A stretch of 64,000 nucleotides of DNA from UMGS1370 sp046957575 (lineage in GTDB: Bacteria; Bacillota; Clostridia; Lachnospirales; Lachnospiraceae), in NCBI GenBank assembly GCA_046957575.1, contig JBKUOG010000004.1, forward strand, positions 1 to 64,000, in the 5' to 3' direction. Positions 45,373-54,543 of the stretch are shown in pieces (position 1 is the first letter of the stretch; each line of letters opens with the position of its first letter). The notes under the pieces were generated by a model. That model was not told where the DNA came from. It worked only from the letters and a program-made list of their open reading frames with translations, and did no database searches. The position numbers and the translations under genes were made by a program.

Positions 45373-46012
45373 TTATATCATGCAATTCATAATCACACTT
45401 ATCATCATTTCTTTTTCTTCCGGTCTGGACTCTGCAATCATAATTGTCAGTGCTACTAAAGTGGCATCTTCTAGAAACATTGTCGCAGCAATTCTTTTAT
45501 TTCCATCGAAAAAACTGTGGTTCTTCGTTACAAAATACAGCAGATTTGCAGCGTTCTCTTCCAAAAATTCATAAATATCGGTTCCTCCAAATGACTGATA
45601 AATATTACCGATACTGCCTTTGAAAGAATCATCCTTTTCTTTTCCAAACAAATCTGATTCATCCCCGAATCGCATACTCTAAATCACATCCATACATTCT
45701 TCATAGGAAAGAACATACGTCGCACGATTTCCCTCTGGCCGTGTCATATTCTGGTGATCATAAGAATCTAGCAAATCTAATGTACTGCTATATTTTTCTA
45801 TCATGGAAAGAACCTGTCTGCTGTCCAACTCAGTTTTGGTGCGCTTCATAATTCGTATCACCTCGCCTAACTGTTTGATACGATTATCGTTTACTGCGTA
45901 ACCTTTCAATATGATGTGTTTGTGTTCTTCCTCCGATAGCACCATATTGAGTGGTAGTCGCAAATTTTGCGACCACCACTTGATCTTCCATTACAATTTC
46001 ATTTTTGTCCAT
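45373..46012 (-). pseudogene. Broken RhuM-Fic protein gene
   Basis: Downstream-to-upstream fragments give an N-terminal piece MDKNEIVMEDQVVVAKFATT, a frame change and deletion, HIILKGYAVNDNRIKQLGEV to LSYEECMDVI, an in-frame TAG at 45676-45678, then SMRFGDESDLFGKEKDDSFK and the Fic motif HSFFDGNKRIA. The Fic part then lacks about 20 residues before DATLVALTIMIAESRPEEKE. RhuM proteins with a Fic tail are common in mobile islands. This one has at least three lesions. Confidence 0.75.
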
Positions 46013-46258
46013 ACTCTTCCTCCAGTTCTATCCCTTTCTCCCTCAATGCATGCTGTACCTTCACATAATATGTAATGAATCTAAGTACATAATCCGGCAT
46101 TTTTCTTCTTCCTGCCTCCCACTCTCTAAAGTTCTTAAAGGAATCTCCATATATCTTGAAAATTCTGTCCTGTTCATGCCTAACATCTCACGAATTCCTT
46201 TTAGTGTACAAATCTGTTTTTCAATACTTTCCTTGCTCGCAATACGCTTCGCTTTTTA
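45999..46258 (-). pseudogene. Frameshifted XRE-type helix-turn-helix gene
   Basis: KAKRIASKESIEKQICTLKG then IREMLGMNRTEFSRYMEIPL is a helix-turn-helix of the XRE type. At RTLE the frame shifts by one base and continues EWEAGRRKMPDYVLRFITYY, VKVQHALREKGIELEEEYGQ, K, stop. The joined protein would be about 85 residues. No clear start codon remains. It lies upstream of the RhuM-Fic remnant, with overlapping ends. Confidence 0.6.
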
Positions 46259-46288
46259 CTCATGTACAGCTTTCGCCCCATAGGAATC

Positions 46289-46339
46289 AAAAATGGGAAC
46301 CACAGATCTGAGCAAGCTCTTATCTGTGATCCCCATTTT
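46289..46339 (-). terminator. Terminator after spoIVB
   Basis: On the minus strand AAAATGGGGATCACAGAT pairs with ATCTGTGGTTCCCATTTT around a 14-base loop and ends in TTTTTG. It starts 15 bases after the spoIVB stop, so the conserved block ends here. Confidence 0.8.
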
Positions 46340-46354
46340 CGCTTCCTGCCCGGC

Positions 46355-47641
46355 TCAATGCTGGAGCATATTTTCAATAAAAATTCCATATCCTTTGGTG
46401 GAATCCTGGACAAAGACGTGGGTGACGGCTCCGATGAGTTTGCCATCCTGCATGATAGGACTGCCGCTCATCCCCTGAACGATTCCTCCAGTAAGGGCTA
46501 ACAGCTTTGGGTCGGTTACTTTAATTACCATCCCCTTGCTTTTATGGGCAGTGGAATAATCTACTTTCAGGATTTCAATCTGGTAATCTCTTACTTCTCC
46601 GGAAACGCTGCTCCTGATTGTTGCCGCGCCAGGATGTACATCCTGCCTGTAGCCGATAGGAAGGGCTTCTGACTGAATCCGATTTTTCAGTTTATCTCCC
46701 GCAGTTCCGAAAATCCCTTCTTCGGTGTTTCCATCTATTGTTCCAAGCTCTGACTGCGGTCCATAATAGATAACTCCACTCATAACGCCGGGTTTTCCTA
46801 CGGTTCCTTTTTCGATTCCCATAATCTGTGTTTCATAAAGCGCGCCGTCTTCAATGGAGACTACCTGGCCTGTGTCTGCATCGCTGATGCCATGGCCCAG
46901 GGCCCCAAAATGGCCGTTTAAATCCATGTAAGTCATAGTTCCGATGCCCTGGGTATCATCCCGTACCCAGGCTCCCAGCTTGTAAGTCCCGTCCTGGGCA
47001 GCAACTGTTTCCATACTCACATCCATGGCCTGTCCGTCTCTTCGGATAAGAAGACTAACCGTACCGGTACCATTTGCGCCTGCCCGGTTTACTGCCTCCA
47101 TCAGTTGTTCTTTGGTATCTAAAGGCTGCCCATTTACCTGTTCGATGTAATCTCCGGACTTTAATATTCCATTTGCAGGTTCCGATTCCTGCCCATTTTT
47201 ATCCGTAATTTTTCCGGTTCCAACGACCATGACTCCTTTGGATTTCAGGTAAATTCCTACCGGAATCCCACAGGGAACTGCATAATCCGTATCGACTACA
47301 TTGACCTTCATTTCTTTTAATTCCAGAAGACCGAACAGCTTGACTCCTACCTTATAGCTGCCCTGTGTGTCGGAATAAAAGGATACCGGCTGTCCTCCTG
47401 TAATTTTCACTTCTCCATTTGGAATATTGGATTTTCCGCCTACCACCACCTCTTTGCTCTCGCTTTCAAAGCTGGCGCTCAGCGGCAGATTCAGATGGAA
47501 AATCTCCTCTTCCTCTGCTACAATATTGACCTCATCTGGAATTGCCCTGTCTGCGTAATACCAGGTAAAACCAGCCAAAAAGAAAAGCGCTGCACAGAAA
47601 GTCCAGCGCAGTCTGCGGTAAAAATGCTTCCGTTTTGTCAT
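46355..47641 (-). CDS. spoIVB: SpoIVB serine peptidase
   Basis: 428 residues from the second ATG (47641), which has AGGAGG at seven bases; the first ATG is too close to it. An N-terminal membrane helix (LRWTFCAALFFLAGFTWYYA), a PDZ domain (TDKNGQESEPANGILKSGDY, IEQVNGQPLDTKEQLMEAVN) and the S55 peptidase domain with His in FGALGHGISDADTG and Ser in GIVQGMSGSPIMQDG. SpoIVB is made in the forespore, is secreted into the intermembrane space and cuts SpoIVFA to activate sigma-K. Last gene of the nusB-recN chain. Confidence 0.95.
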   Translation of the reverse strand: MTKRKHFYRRLRWTFCAALFFLAGFTWYYADRAIPDEVNIVAEEEEIFHLNLPLSASFESESKEVVVGGKSNIPNGEVKITGGQPVSFYSDTQGSYKVGVKLFGLLELKEMKVNVVDTDYAVPCGIPVGIYLKSKGVMVVGTGKITDKNGQESEPANGILKSGDYIEQVNGQPLDTKEQLMEAVNRAGANGTGTVSLLIRRDGQAMDVSMETVAAQDGTYKLGAWVRDDTQGIGTMTYMDLNGHFGALGHGISDADTGQVVSIEDGALYETQIMGIEKGTVGKPGVMSGVIYYGPQSELGTIDGNTEEGIFGTAGDKLKNRIQSEALPIGYRQDVHPGAATIRSSVSGEVRDYQIEILKVDYSTAHKSKGMVIKVTDPKLLALTGGIVQGMSGSPIMQDGKLIGAVTHVFVQDSTKGYGIFIENMLQH

Positions 47642-47737
47642 GCCCATACCTCCTCTTCGTGTGTTGCCGCTTTCGTTCCTTTTGCGTCCTCACACTTAGT
47701 ATGGGTCAAAACAAAAAATGTAGTCTGTCAGACTTTG

Positions 47738-49405
47738 TCATCTTTGCCTGGTTTCGTATGCCAATTTTTTCATTTCTTTTGCATTGCTTAAAACGGTTTC
47801 TGTAATTTCCGCCCCACCCAACAGCCGGGCCAGTTCTCTTACCATCTGCTCCTCTCCCAAACGCTTTATGGTGGTAGCTGTGCGTCCGCCTTTTGCCTCT
47901 TTTAAAATCTCAAAATGACTGTCTGCCATGGAGGCAATCTGGGGCAGATGGGTAATGCAGATGACCTGGCGCGTCTTTGCGATATAAGCCAGTTTTTCTG
48001 ATACTTTCTGGGCTGTCCGCCCGCTGATTCCGGTATCAATCTCATCAAAAATCAGAGTGGGGATCTGATCTGTATCCGCCAGAACTGCTTTAATAGCAAG
48101 CATAATTCTAGAAAGTTCACCTCCGGAAGCCACGTCTTTTAAAGGACGTTCCGGCTCTCCCGGATTTGCCGAAATCTTAAATTCCGCTTCATCATACCCA
48201 TGTGCTGTAAAATAGGGAAGGCGGGTAATTTCTATGGTGAATGCAGCATTTAAAAAGTTTAAATCCTGAAGAGCCTGATAAATTTTCCCGCTTAATTCTG
48301 CTGCTCCCTTTTTTCGTATCTGTGATAAGTGTTCACATAATTCTTCTAATTGATGCCCGCTTTTTTGCAGGTTGTATTCCACTTCCTGGCGAACTTTGTC
48401 ATAATTTTCCAGTTCTTCCAGACGTCTCTTTTTTTCTTCCAGATTTGTCCGAACTGCCAGTACGCTTCCGCCATATTTTGCCAGTAATCCCCGGATCAAA
48501 TCCAGCCTTTCCTCAATTTCCCGAAAGTTTTTTTCGTCAAAGGACATTTTCTCCATATATGAAGAAATCTCCCAGCCTGCATCGCTTAACAGATTTTCCA
48601 AATCGCCTAACTGACTCCTGATACCGGAAAGTCCATCTTCATCATACTGAAATACAGTGTCAATTTCCCGCAGCGCCCGGCTGATCCCATCATTTTGGAC
48701 TGCCTCATAAGCAGTGGACAGTCCCTCCATAATCTTCCTGGAATGTGAGAAACGACGGTACTGAGAAGACAGTTCTTCCTCTTCTCCCTCTTTTATGTCT
48801 GCCTGCTCTATCTCTTCGATCTCAAACCTGCAGAAATCCGCTTCCCGAAGCTGTCCTTCTTTATCTAGCTGAAACTCTCCCAGCTTCTTTTTCAGTTCCT
48901 GATAGCAGGCGTATTCTTCTTCTATTTTCTGTTTTATCTCATGGGTTTTCTCAAAAAGATAGGCGTCCAGAATTTCCAGATGTTTTGATTTATGAAGAAG
49001 GGATTGGTGTTCATGCTGCCCATGAATATCCAACAGAAGTCCGGTAATGGCCTTTAAGCGGCTGCCTGTTACCGTCTCATCATTGATTTTGGAAGTGCTT
49101 CTGGACGGCATAATTTTTCTGGAAATAATCAGGGTTCCATCCTCGTCCGGCTCCACATCAAGTGCCTTTAGCGCCTGGATTTTCTGAGGATCTGTAACCG
49201 AAAATAAAAGTTCAATATAGGCATATTCTGCCCCTGTCCGAATGCTGTCTTTGGAGGCTTTTCCCCCCAGAGCCATATTGACAGAGCCGATAATAATCGA
49301 CTTTCCCGCCCCGGTTTCACCGGTGAGAATATTTAAGCCGTCTGTAAATTCAATATCCGCCTTTTCAATCAAGGCCAAATTTCTCACATGCAATTCCAAT
49401 AACAT
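47738..49405 (-). CDS. recN: DNA repair protein RecN
   Basis: 555 residues, SMC-like ATPase. Walker A GETGAGKSIIIGSVNMALGG at 29-48, a long coiled coil between about 150 and 370, signature LSRIMLAIKAVLADTDQIPT and Walker B TLIFDEIDTGISG. It gathers at double-strand breaks and assists recombination. Start ATG with GGAGG at eight bases. Next to argR with 11 bases between. Confidence 0.95.
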   Translation of the reverse strand: MLLELHVRNLALIEKADIEFTDGLNILTGETGAGKSIIIGSVNMALGGKASKDSIRTGAEYAYIELLFSVTDPQKIQALKALDVEPDEDGTLIISRKIMPSRSTSKINDETVTGSRLKAITGLLLDIHGQHEHQSLLHKSKHLEILDAYLFEKTHEIKQKIEEEYACYQELKKKLGEFQLDKEGQLREADFCRFEIEEIEQADIKEGEEEELSSQYRRFSHSRKIMEGLSTAYEAVQNDGISRALREIDTVFQYDEDGLSGIRSQLGDLENLLSDAGWEISSYMEKMSFDEKNFREIEERLDLIRGLLAKYGGSVLAVRTNLEEKKRRLEELENYDKVRQEVEYNLQKSGHQLEELCEHLSQIRKKGAAELSGKIYQALQDLNFLNAAFTIEITRLPYFTAHGYDEAEFKISANPGEPERPLKDVASGGELSRIMLAIKAVLADTDQIPTLIFDEIDTGISGRTAQKVSEKLAYIAKTRQVICITHLPQIASMADSHFEILKEAKGGRTATTIKRLGEEQMVRELARLLGGAEITETVLSNAKEMKKLAYETRQR

Positions 49406-49416
49406 GCCAAAGCCTC

Positions 49417-49866
49417 CTATTCTGCAATCAGCTTCCGAATCTTATCCATAACCAGAATGGTATCGTCCACACTTCTTACCGCACACATAATGGTATCATC
49501 CCCTGCAATACAGCCTACGATCTCGTGGAAATGAATGGCATCCAATGCAGCCGCAACTGCCATTGCCATGCCGGATACGGTTTTGATAACCAGAATGTTC
49601 TGGGCCATATCCATGCTGGAATATCCATCTCTTAAAATGCGGATATATTTGTCGCTGAAGGTCCCCTGGGGTTTTAAAACCATATAGCGCTGTTTCCCAT
49701 TTTCCCCCTGGATCTTAGTGAGTTTCAGTTCTCTGATATCTCTGGATACAGTGGCCTGGGTTACATTAAATCCCTCTTTGTTTAAATAATCAGCCAGTTC
49801 TTCCTGTGTTTCAATGGAATATTTTCCAATCAATTCTACAATTTTGCTGTGTCTTTCTACCTTCAT
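49417..49866 (-). CDS. argR: Arginine repressor ArgR
   Basis: 149 residues. N-terminal winged helix (RHSKIVELIGKYSIETQEEL, GFNVTQATVSRDIRELKLTK) and C-terminal oligomerisation/arginine-binding domain (AMAVAAALDAIHFHEIVGCI, AGDDTIM). It is a hexameric regulator of arginine genes. The ATG at 49866 has GGAGG at six bases, so the preceding TTG is not used. The link argR-recN is conserved in Bacillota. Confidence 0.95.
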   Translation of the reverse strand: MKVERHSKIVELIGKYSIETQEELADYLNKEGFNVTQATVSRDIRELKLTKIQGENGKQRYMVLKPQGTFSDKYIRILRDGYSSMDMAQNILVIKTVSGMAMAVAAALDAIHFHEIVGCIAGDDTIMCAVRSVDDTILVMDKIRKLIAE

Positions 49867-49891
49867 CAATGTCCTCCTGTACCGTAAACAT

Positions 49892-50737
49892 TTAAGTCAA
49901 GTTTAACATGGTACTTAAATTTTCCAGAAATGAAATCTGTTTTAAGCGTACCAGTTTGGTTACCTGAACGGATTTGCGGATGATCAGCTGATCCCCCTGC
50001 TCCAGATTTACAATGGTGTCTCCGTCAAAAACAGCTGCCTGGAGTCCTTCCTGAACCTCGATGCAAATCTCATCTTCTGCCGGAAGCACAATACTTCTGG
50101 CATTGAGAGCATGGGAACAGATAGGCGTTAAAACCGTCATGGCTGCGTCCGGCGCTACAATCGGACCTCCTGCAGATAGATTGTAGGCAGTGGATCCAGT
50201 AGGCGTGGCTGCAATCAACCCGTCTGCCGTATACTGATTTAAAAATTCCCCGTTTACATAGACTGCAAACCTTAATATCTGAATTGCATTCTGATGAGTC
50301 AAAACGATTTCATTTAAAGCAATGTCAGCCGCAATCGCCTTTCCCTGACGCACAATGGTTCCGTCTAACATCATCCGCTTTTCAATATGATACCGATCCG
50401 CCAGCAGAGCGTCTGCCATATCTTCAATATCTTCCCTGCGTCTTACCTGGGTTAGATAGCCCAAATGTCCCTGGTTGATTCCGATGAGAGGAATATCCTT
50501 TCCTGCCAGATCTCTGGCTGCCTGAATCAGAGTTCCATCCCCTCCTATGGTGATCACACAGTTTACATTGTCCGGAACCAGAGACGCATCTGTATACCGC
50601 CCTGAATCCTTTTTAAAATCGTGATCCTGAACCTGACAGAATGCGCCATGGCGCTTTAAATACCCCCTCGTTTCTTCTACGGTTTTCCAAATATGATCTT
50701 TTTTATTTGAATTTGCTATGATGTAAAAGTTATTCAT
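49892..50737 (-). CDS. nadK: NAD kinase
   Basis: 281 residues. Phosphorylates NAD to NADP in the cytosol. The hallmark GGDGTL is at 65-70 (CVITIGGDGTLIQAARDLAG), NE near 143 (ALNEIVLTH) and TPTGSTAYNLSAGGP near 180. Lengths and motifs are normal. Member of the nusB-recN chain between tlyA and argR. Confidence 0.95.
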   Translation of the reverse strand: MNNFYIIANSNKKDHIWKTVEETRGYLKRHGAFCQVQDHDFKKDSGRYTDASLVPDNVNCVITIGGDGTLIQAARDLAGKDIPLIGINQGHLGYLTQVRRREDIEDMADALLADRYHIEKRMMLDGTIVRQGKAIAADIALNEIVLTHQNAIQILRFAVYVNGEFLNQYTADGLIAATPTGSTAYNLSAGGPIVAPDAAMTVLTPICSHALNARSIVLPAEDEICIEVQEGLQAAVFDGDTIVNLEQGDQLIIRKSVQVTKLVRLKQISFLENLSTMLNLT

Positions 50738-50781
50738 AATCCTCCGGGCCTTTGCTTCTGATTCTTACAGAATCTATAATC

Positions 50782-51591
50782 CTACAGATTTTTGTGGGAT
50801 TGTTCCACCACTGTTCGCGGACACACTGGATGTGTTCCCGTCTGTAATCCCTGCCCGTCTGGATGGTTTTCCAGATAAAGCAGGTATTCGATGTTTCCTT
50901 CCGGGCCGCGAATGGGAGAATATTCCAGATTTAAAACTGTAAATCCAATGCTTTCTGCATAGGAAATCACCATTTCAATGACTTCCAGATGAACCTCCTT
51001 ATCCCGTACAACCCCCTTTTTTCCTACCTTTTCCCGGCCTGCTTCAAATTGGGGTTTAATCAGGCACACCACCTGTCCATCCTCTTTTAACAGCGCCTTT
51101 ACCGGCCCCAGTACCTTGGTAAGAGAAATAAAAGACACATCTATCGAAGAAAAATCAATGGGATCCAGAATGTCTTCTCTGGTCACATAACGGATGTTGG
51201 TCTTTTCCATGCAGACTACCCGCTGGTCATTGCGCAGCTTCCAGGCCAACTGTCCATGTCCTACGTCTATTGCATATACCTTCACTGCTCCGTTTTGCAG
51301 CATACAGTCCGTAAAGCCTCCGGTAGAGGAACCTACATCCATACAGATTTTACCGTCTAAGGTCAGCCCGAAATGAGTCATGGCCTTTTCCAGCTTTAAT
51401 CCGCCGCGGCTTACATATTTTAATGTATTGCCCCGGACTTCTATGGAAACCGTCTCTTCAAAAGCAGTTCCGGCTTTATCCTCTTTCTGGCCGTCCACAT
51501 AGACAATCCCGGACATGATAATAGCCTTGGCCTTTTCTCTGGATTCTGCCAGACCATGTTTTACTAATAGTATATCTAATCGTTCTTTCAT
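50782..51591 (-). CDS. tlyA: TlyA-family rRNA 2'-O-methyltransferase
   Basis: 269 residues. An S4 RNA-binding domain at 1-60 (ERLDILLVKHGLAESREKAK) precedes an FtsJ-like methyltransferase domain (CMDVGSSTGGFTDCMLQNGA, DVSFISLTKVLGPV, VCLIKPQFEAGREKVGKKG). TlyA methylates 16S and/or 23S rRNA at cytidine 2'-hydroxyls. The ATG overlaps the dxs stop by four bases. Confidence 0.92.
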   Translation of the reverse strand: MKERLDILLVKHGLAESREKAKAIIMSGIVYVDGQKEDKAGTAFEETVSIEVRGNTLKYVSRGGLKLEKAMTHFGLTLDGKICMDVGSSTGGFTDCMLQNGAVKVYAIDVGHGQLAWKLRNDQRVVCMEKTNIRYVTREDILDPIDFSSIDVSFISLTKVLGPVKALLKEDGQVVCLIKPQFEAGREKVGKKGVVRDKEVHLEVIEMVISYAESIGFTVLNLEYSPIRGPEGNIEYLLYLENHPDGQGLQTGTHPVCPRTVVEQSHKNL

Positions 51592-53450
51592 CCTTCATGC
51601 TCCCATTCCAATAATTTCTTTACAATGGAATCGCTGTCAATTCCCAGTCCGGATCGCAGAATCGATACATTTCCATGTTCTACATATGCGTCCGGAAGGG
51701 CAATGTTGATCACTCTGATTTCCGGATAATGAGTATTTAAATATGCAGATGCTGCCAGTCCGAATCCGCCCTGAAGAACGTTTTCTTCCATGGTCACAAT
51801 GGTGGTATGATTTTTTGCAAGTCTGTCTAACAATTCTGTATCAATGGGTTTTACGAACCGCAGATTTGCAAGAGAGCAGGCATGTCCGGCTGCTTTCAGT
51901 TTTTCCCTCACATGCTCTCCTGTGCTGACCATGCTTCCGGCGGCCAAAAGACCGAACTCCTCTTCTTCAAAGAGCATCTCTCCTTTTCCATATACCAGAG
52001 GACTTCTCAGTTCTTTTAACCCTTCATACGCTTCGCCTCTGGGATAGCGCACTGCAACAGGCCCATCGTAGTCTACCGCAAACGCAATCATATCTTCTAA
52101 TTCCCATCTGTTTTTGGGAGCCATCACTGTCATGTTGGGAATCATGGTCAGAAAGCTTAAATCAAAGATTCCCTGATGGGTTTCCCCATCGCTTCCAACC
52201 AGTCCGGCCCGATCCACTGCAAATACCACCGGCAGATTCTGGATGCAGACATCATGGAGTATCTGGTCAAAGCCTCTCTGCAAAAAGGAAGAGTATACTG
52301 CCACCACTGGCTTTAATCCTCCGGCGGCCATACCGGCTGCCGAGGTCACTGCATGGGCTTCTGCAATCCCCACGTCAAAAAAGCGATCTGGAAACCGCTC
52401 CCCGAACTTTTTTAACCCTGTGCCGTCCGGCATTGCAGCAGTCACTGCCACCAGATTGGGATGGGTCTTTGCCAGGCGGCATATGGTTCTGGAAAAAATA
52501 TCTGTATAAGTCGGCTTGGTCTTTTTGTTCAGGGATTTTCCAGTAGCAATGTCAAAGGGATCCACTCCATGAAAATGAGACGGATTTTTTTCAGCAGGAT
52601 GATATCCTTTTCCCTTTTTGGTAATCACATGGACCAATACCGCATGATCTAACCGCTTTGCCTCCTGAAAGGTGCGGCACAACTGTCTGATATCATGGCC
52701 GTCTACAGGACCCAGATAGGTAATCCCCATATTTTCAAACAGCATGCCCGGAATCAAAAGCTGCTTGATTCCATTTTTTGTCCGCTTGATCTTATCAATA
52801 ATGGGCTGTCCGCCCGGAATCTTATCCAAAGCGTCATTGACCCACTTTTTCAAATCATTGTATCCTTCTCCAGTCCTTAAACCGTTTAAATACCTGGACA
52901 TTCCTCCCACATTTTCTGAGATGGACATCTTATTATCATTCAGCACAATAATAAAATTTTTCTGGATTCTGGCTGCATTGTTCAGCGCTTCATAAGCCAT
53001 TCCGCCGGTAAGAGCTCCGTCTCCGATGACAGATACTACAGAATAGTCTTCATCCAGTAAGTCCCTGGCCTGGGCAATTCCCAGTCCGGCTGAAATAGAG
53101 GTAGAACTGTGGCCTGTGTCAAAGGCATCATAAGGGCTTTCCTTTCTTTTGGGAAAGCCGCTTAACCCTCCATATTGGCGCAGCTCATCAAAGGCGTCTT
53201 TTCTTCCGCTCAAAATCTTGTGGGTATAAGACTGATGCCCCACATCCCAGATAATCTTGTCCTGCGGAAGATCAAAAGCCCTGTGCATGGCTATAGTCAA
53301 TTCTACAACTCCAAGGTTGGATGCCAAATGCCCCCCTGTATGGCTGATTTTTTCAATCAGAAATGCCCGAATCTCCGCGGCCAGGGCAGTTAATTCCTTC
53401 TGGCCCAGTTTTTTTACATCCTGCGGGCTGTTTATCTGTTCCAGTATCAT
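51588..53450 (-). CDS. dxs: 1-deoxy-D-xylulose-5-phosphate synthase
   Basis: 620 residues, thiamine-diphosphate enzyme that joins pyruvate and glyceraldehyde 3-phosphate, the first step of the MEP isoprenoid pathway. GDGALTGGMAYEALNNAARI is the thiamine-binding motif, the N-terminus has SHTGGHLASNLGVVELTIAM, the pyrimidine domain has FDVGIAEAHAVTSAAGMAAG and DRAGLVGSDGETHQGIFDLS. Placed between ispA (same pathway) and tlyA, as in other Clostridia. Confidence 0.96.
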   Translation of the reverse strand: MILEQINSPQDVKKLGQKELTALAAEIRAFLIEKISHTGGHLASNLGVVELTIAMHRAFDLPQDKIIWDVGHQSYTHKILSGRKDAFDELRQYGGLSGFPKRKESPYDAFDTGHSSTSISAGLGIAQARDLLDEDYSVVSVIGDGALTGGMAYEALNNAARIQKNFIIVLNDNKMSISENVGGMSRYLNGLRTGEGYNDLKKWVNDALDKIPGGQPIIDKIKRTKNGIKQLLIPGMLFENMGITYLGPVDGHDIRQLCRTFQEAKRLDHAVLVHVITKKGKGYHPAEKNPSHFHGVDPFDIATGKSLNKKTKPTYTDIFSRTICRLAKTHPNLVAVTAAMPDGTGLKKFGERFPDRFFDVGIAEAHAVTSAAGMAAGGLKPVVAVYSSFLQRGFDQILHDVCIQNLPVVFAVDRAGLVGSDGETHQGIFDLSFLTMIPNMTVMAPKNRWELEDMIAFAVDYDGPVAVRYPRGEAYEGLKELRSPLVYGKGEMLFEEEEFGLLAAGSMVSTGEHVREKLKAAGHACSLANLRFVKPIDTELLDRLAKNHTTIVTMEENVLQGGFGLAASAYLNTHYPEIRVINIALPDAYVEHGNVSILRSGLGIDSDSIVKKLLEWEHEG

Positions 53451-53459
53451 GAGCGCTCC

Positions 53460-54341
53460 TTATTTTTCTCTGGTGACCAGCATGGCTACCAATTCTTCTA
53501 AAAATATATTTTTCCCAGGCAACGCTTTTATATCCTCAACTGCAGCTTTTGAAATCCTCTCCACATCTGCTTTTGCCTTTTCAAGTCCCTCCAGGGTCAC
53601 ATACGTGGTCTTGCAGTTCTTTTCATCGCTTAAAACCGGTTTTCCCAGTATTTCCTGGCTGCTGGTAACATCTAAGATGTCGTCCCTGATCTGGAATGCC
53701 ACCCCAATTTCTGATGCTGCCTGTTCCACCAGACGGATCTCTTTTTCATCTGCGCCTGCCAAAACAGCTCCAATCATCATGGACGCTTCCAGCAACGCAC
53801 CTGTCTTTAAGCGGTAAATAAAGTCTAACTGCTCCCGTAAAACCGGCTGATTGGTCAGTTCCACATCCACTGTCTGACCGCCAATCATTCCGTAAATACC
53901 GGTTTTGGCAGCCAGAATCCGGATGGCTTCGCCTACTCGCCTGGGGTGCTCTGAAATGGCAAATGCCTGACATGCTGTCTCAAATGCATAGACAATCAAG
54001 GCATCTCCTGCCAACACCCCCATATCCTCGCCGTATGCGGCCCAGGTACTCTTTTTTCCTCTGCGGTACTGGTCATTGTCCATGCAGGGAAGATCATCGT
54101 GAATGAGGGAGGAAGTATGAATCATCTCAATGGCTGCCATAAACGGCTCTGCTTCTTTTAAAGGTCCGCCAAACAGCCTGCAGACTTCCTGCATCAGCAT
54201 GGGTCTAAGGCGCTTTCCTCCTGCCCTCATGCTGTAATTCATTGCCTCAAAAATCGTTTTCTGATGTCCTGTTTCTCTGGGGAGATAGCGGTAAATAATC
54301 TCTTCCACTTCTCTGGTCCGTTTCTCAAGTTCCAGGTTCAT
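53460..54341 (-). CDS. ispA: Polyprenyl (farnesyl/geranylgeranyl) diphosphate synthase
   Basis: 293 residues. First aspartate-rich motif HDDLPCMDND at 81-90, second QIRDDILD near 218, with GGKRLRPML at 41-49. Condenses isopentenyl diphosphate with allylic diphosphates to make C15-C20 precursors for undecaprenol and quinones. Start overlaps the xseB stop region by 17 bases, and nine bases separate it from dxs. Confidence 0.93.
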   Translation of the reverse strand: MNLELEKRTREVEEIIYRYLPRETGHQKTIFEAMNYSMRAGGKRLRPMLMQEVCRLFGGPLKEAEPFMAAIEMIHTSSLIHDDLPCMDNDQYRRGKKSTWAAYGEDMGVLAGDALIVYAFETACQAFAISEHPRRVGEAIRILAAKTGIYGMIGGQTVDVELTNQPVLREQLDFIYRLKTGALLEASMMIGAVLAGADEKEIRLVEQAASEIGVAFQIRDDILDVTSSQEILGKPVLSDEKNCKTTYVTLEGLEKAKADVERISKAAVEDIKALPGKNIFLEELVAMLVTREK

Positions 54342-54543
54342 TGTCTTTTTCCCCCTGTTCCTCGCTCAATACAATCATCTGCTTTTCTACTTTATCAATC
54401 TTATCATTGCAGGCCTTTACAAGCTTCATGCCTTTTTCATAGCAGGCAAAACTTTCTTCCAGGGAAATGTCCCGTTCTTCCATTTTGCCAAGGACTTCTT
54501 CTAAAAGTTCAAAGGTCTCTTCAATGGTCATTTTTTTATTCAT
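54325..54543 (-). CDS. xseB: Exodeoxyribonuclease VII small subunit
   Basis: 72 residues, helical: TIEETFELLEEVLGKMEERD, ISLEESFACYEKGMKLVKAC. Matches XseB in length and in the LEES...YEKG signature. Several copies bind one XseA to form ExoVII, which degrades single-stranded DNA. Directly abuts xseA. Confidence 0.93.
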   Translation of the reverse strand: MNKKMTIEETFELLEEVLGKMEERDISLEESFACYEKGMKLVKACNDKIDKVEKQMIVLSEEQGEKDNEPGT

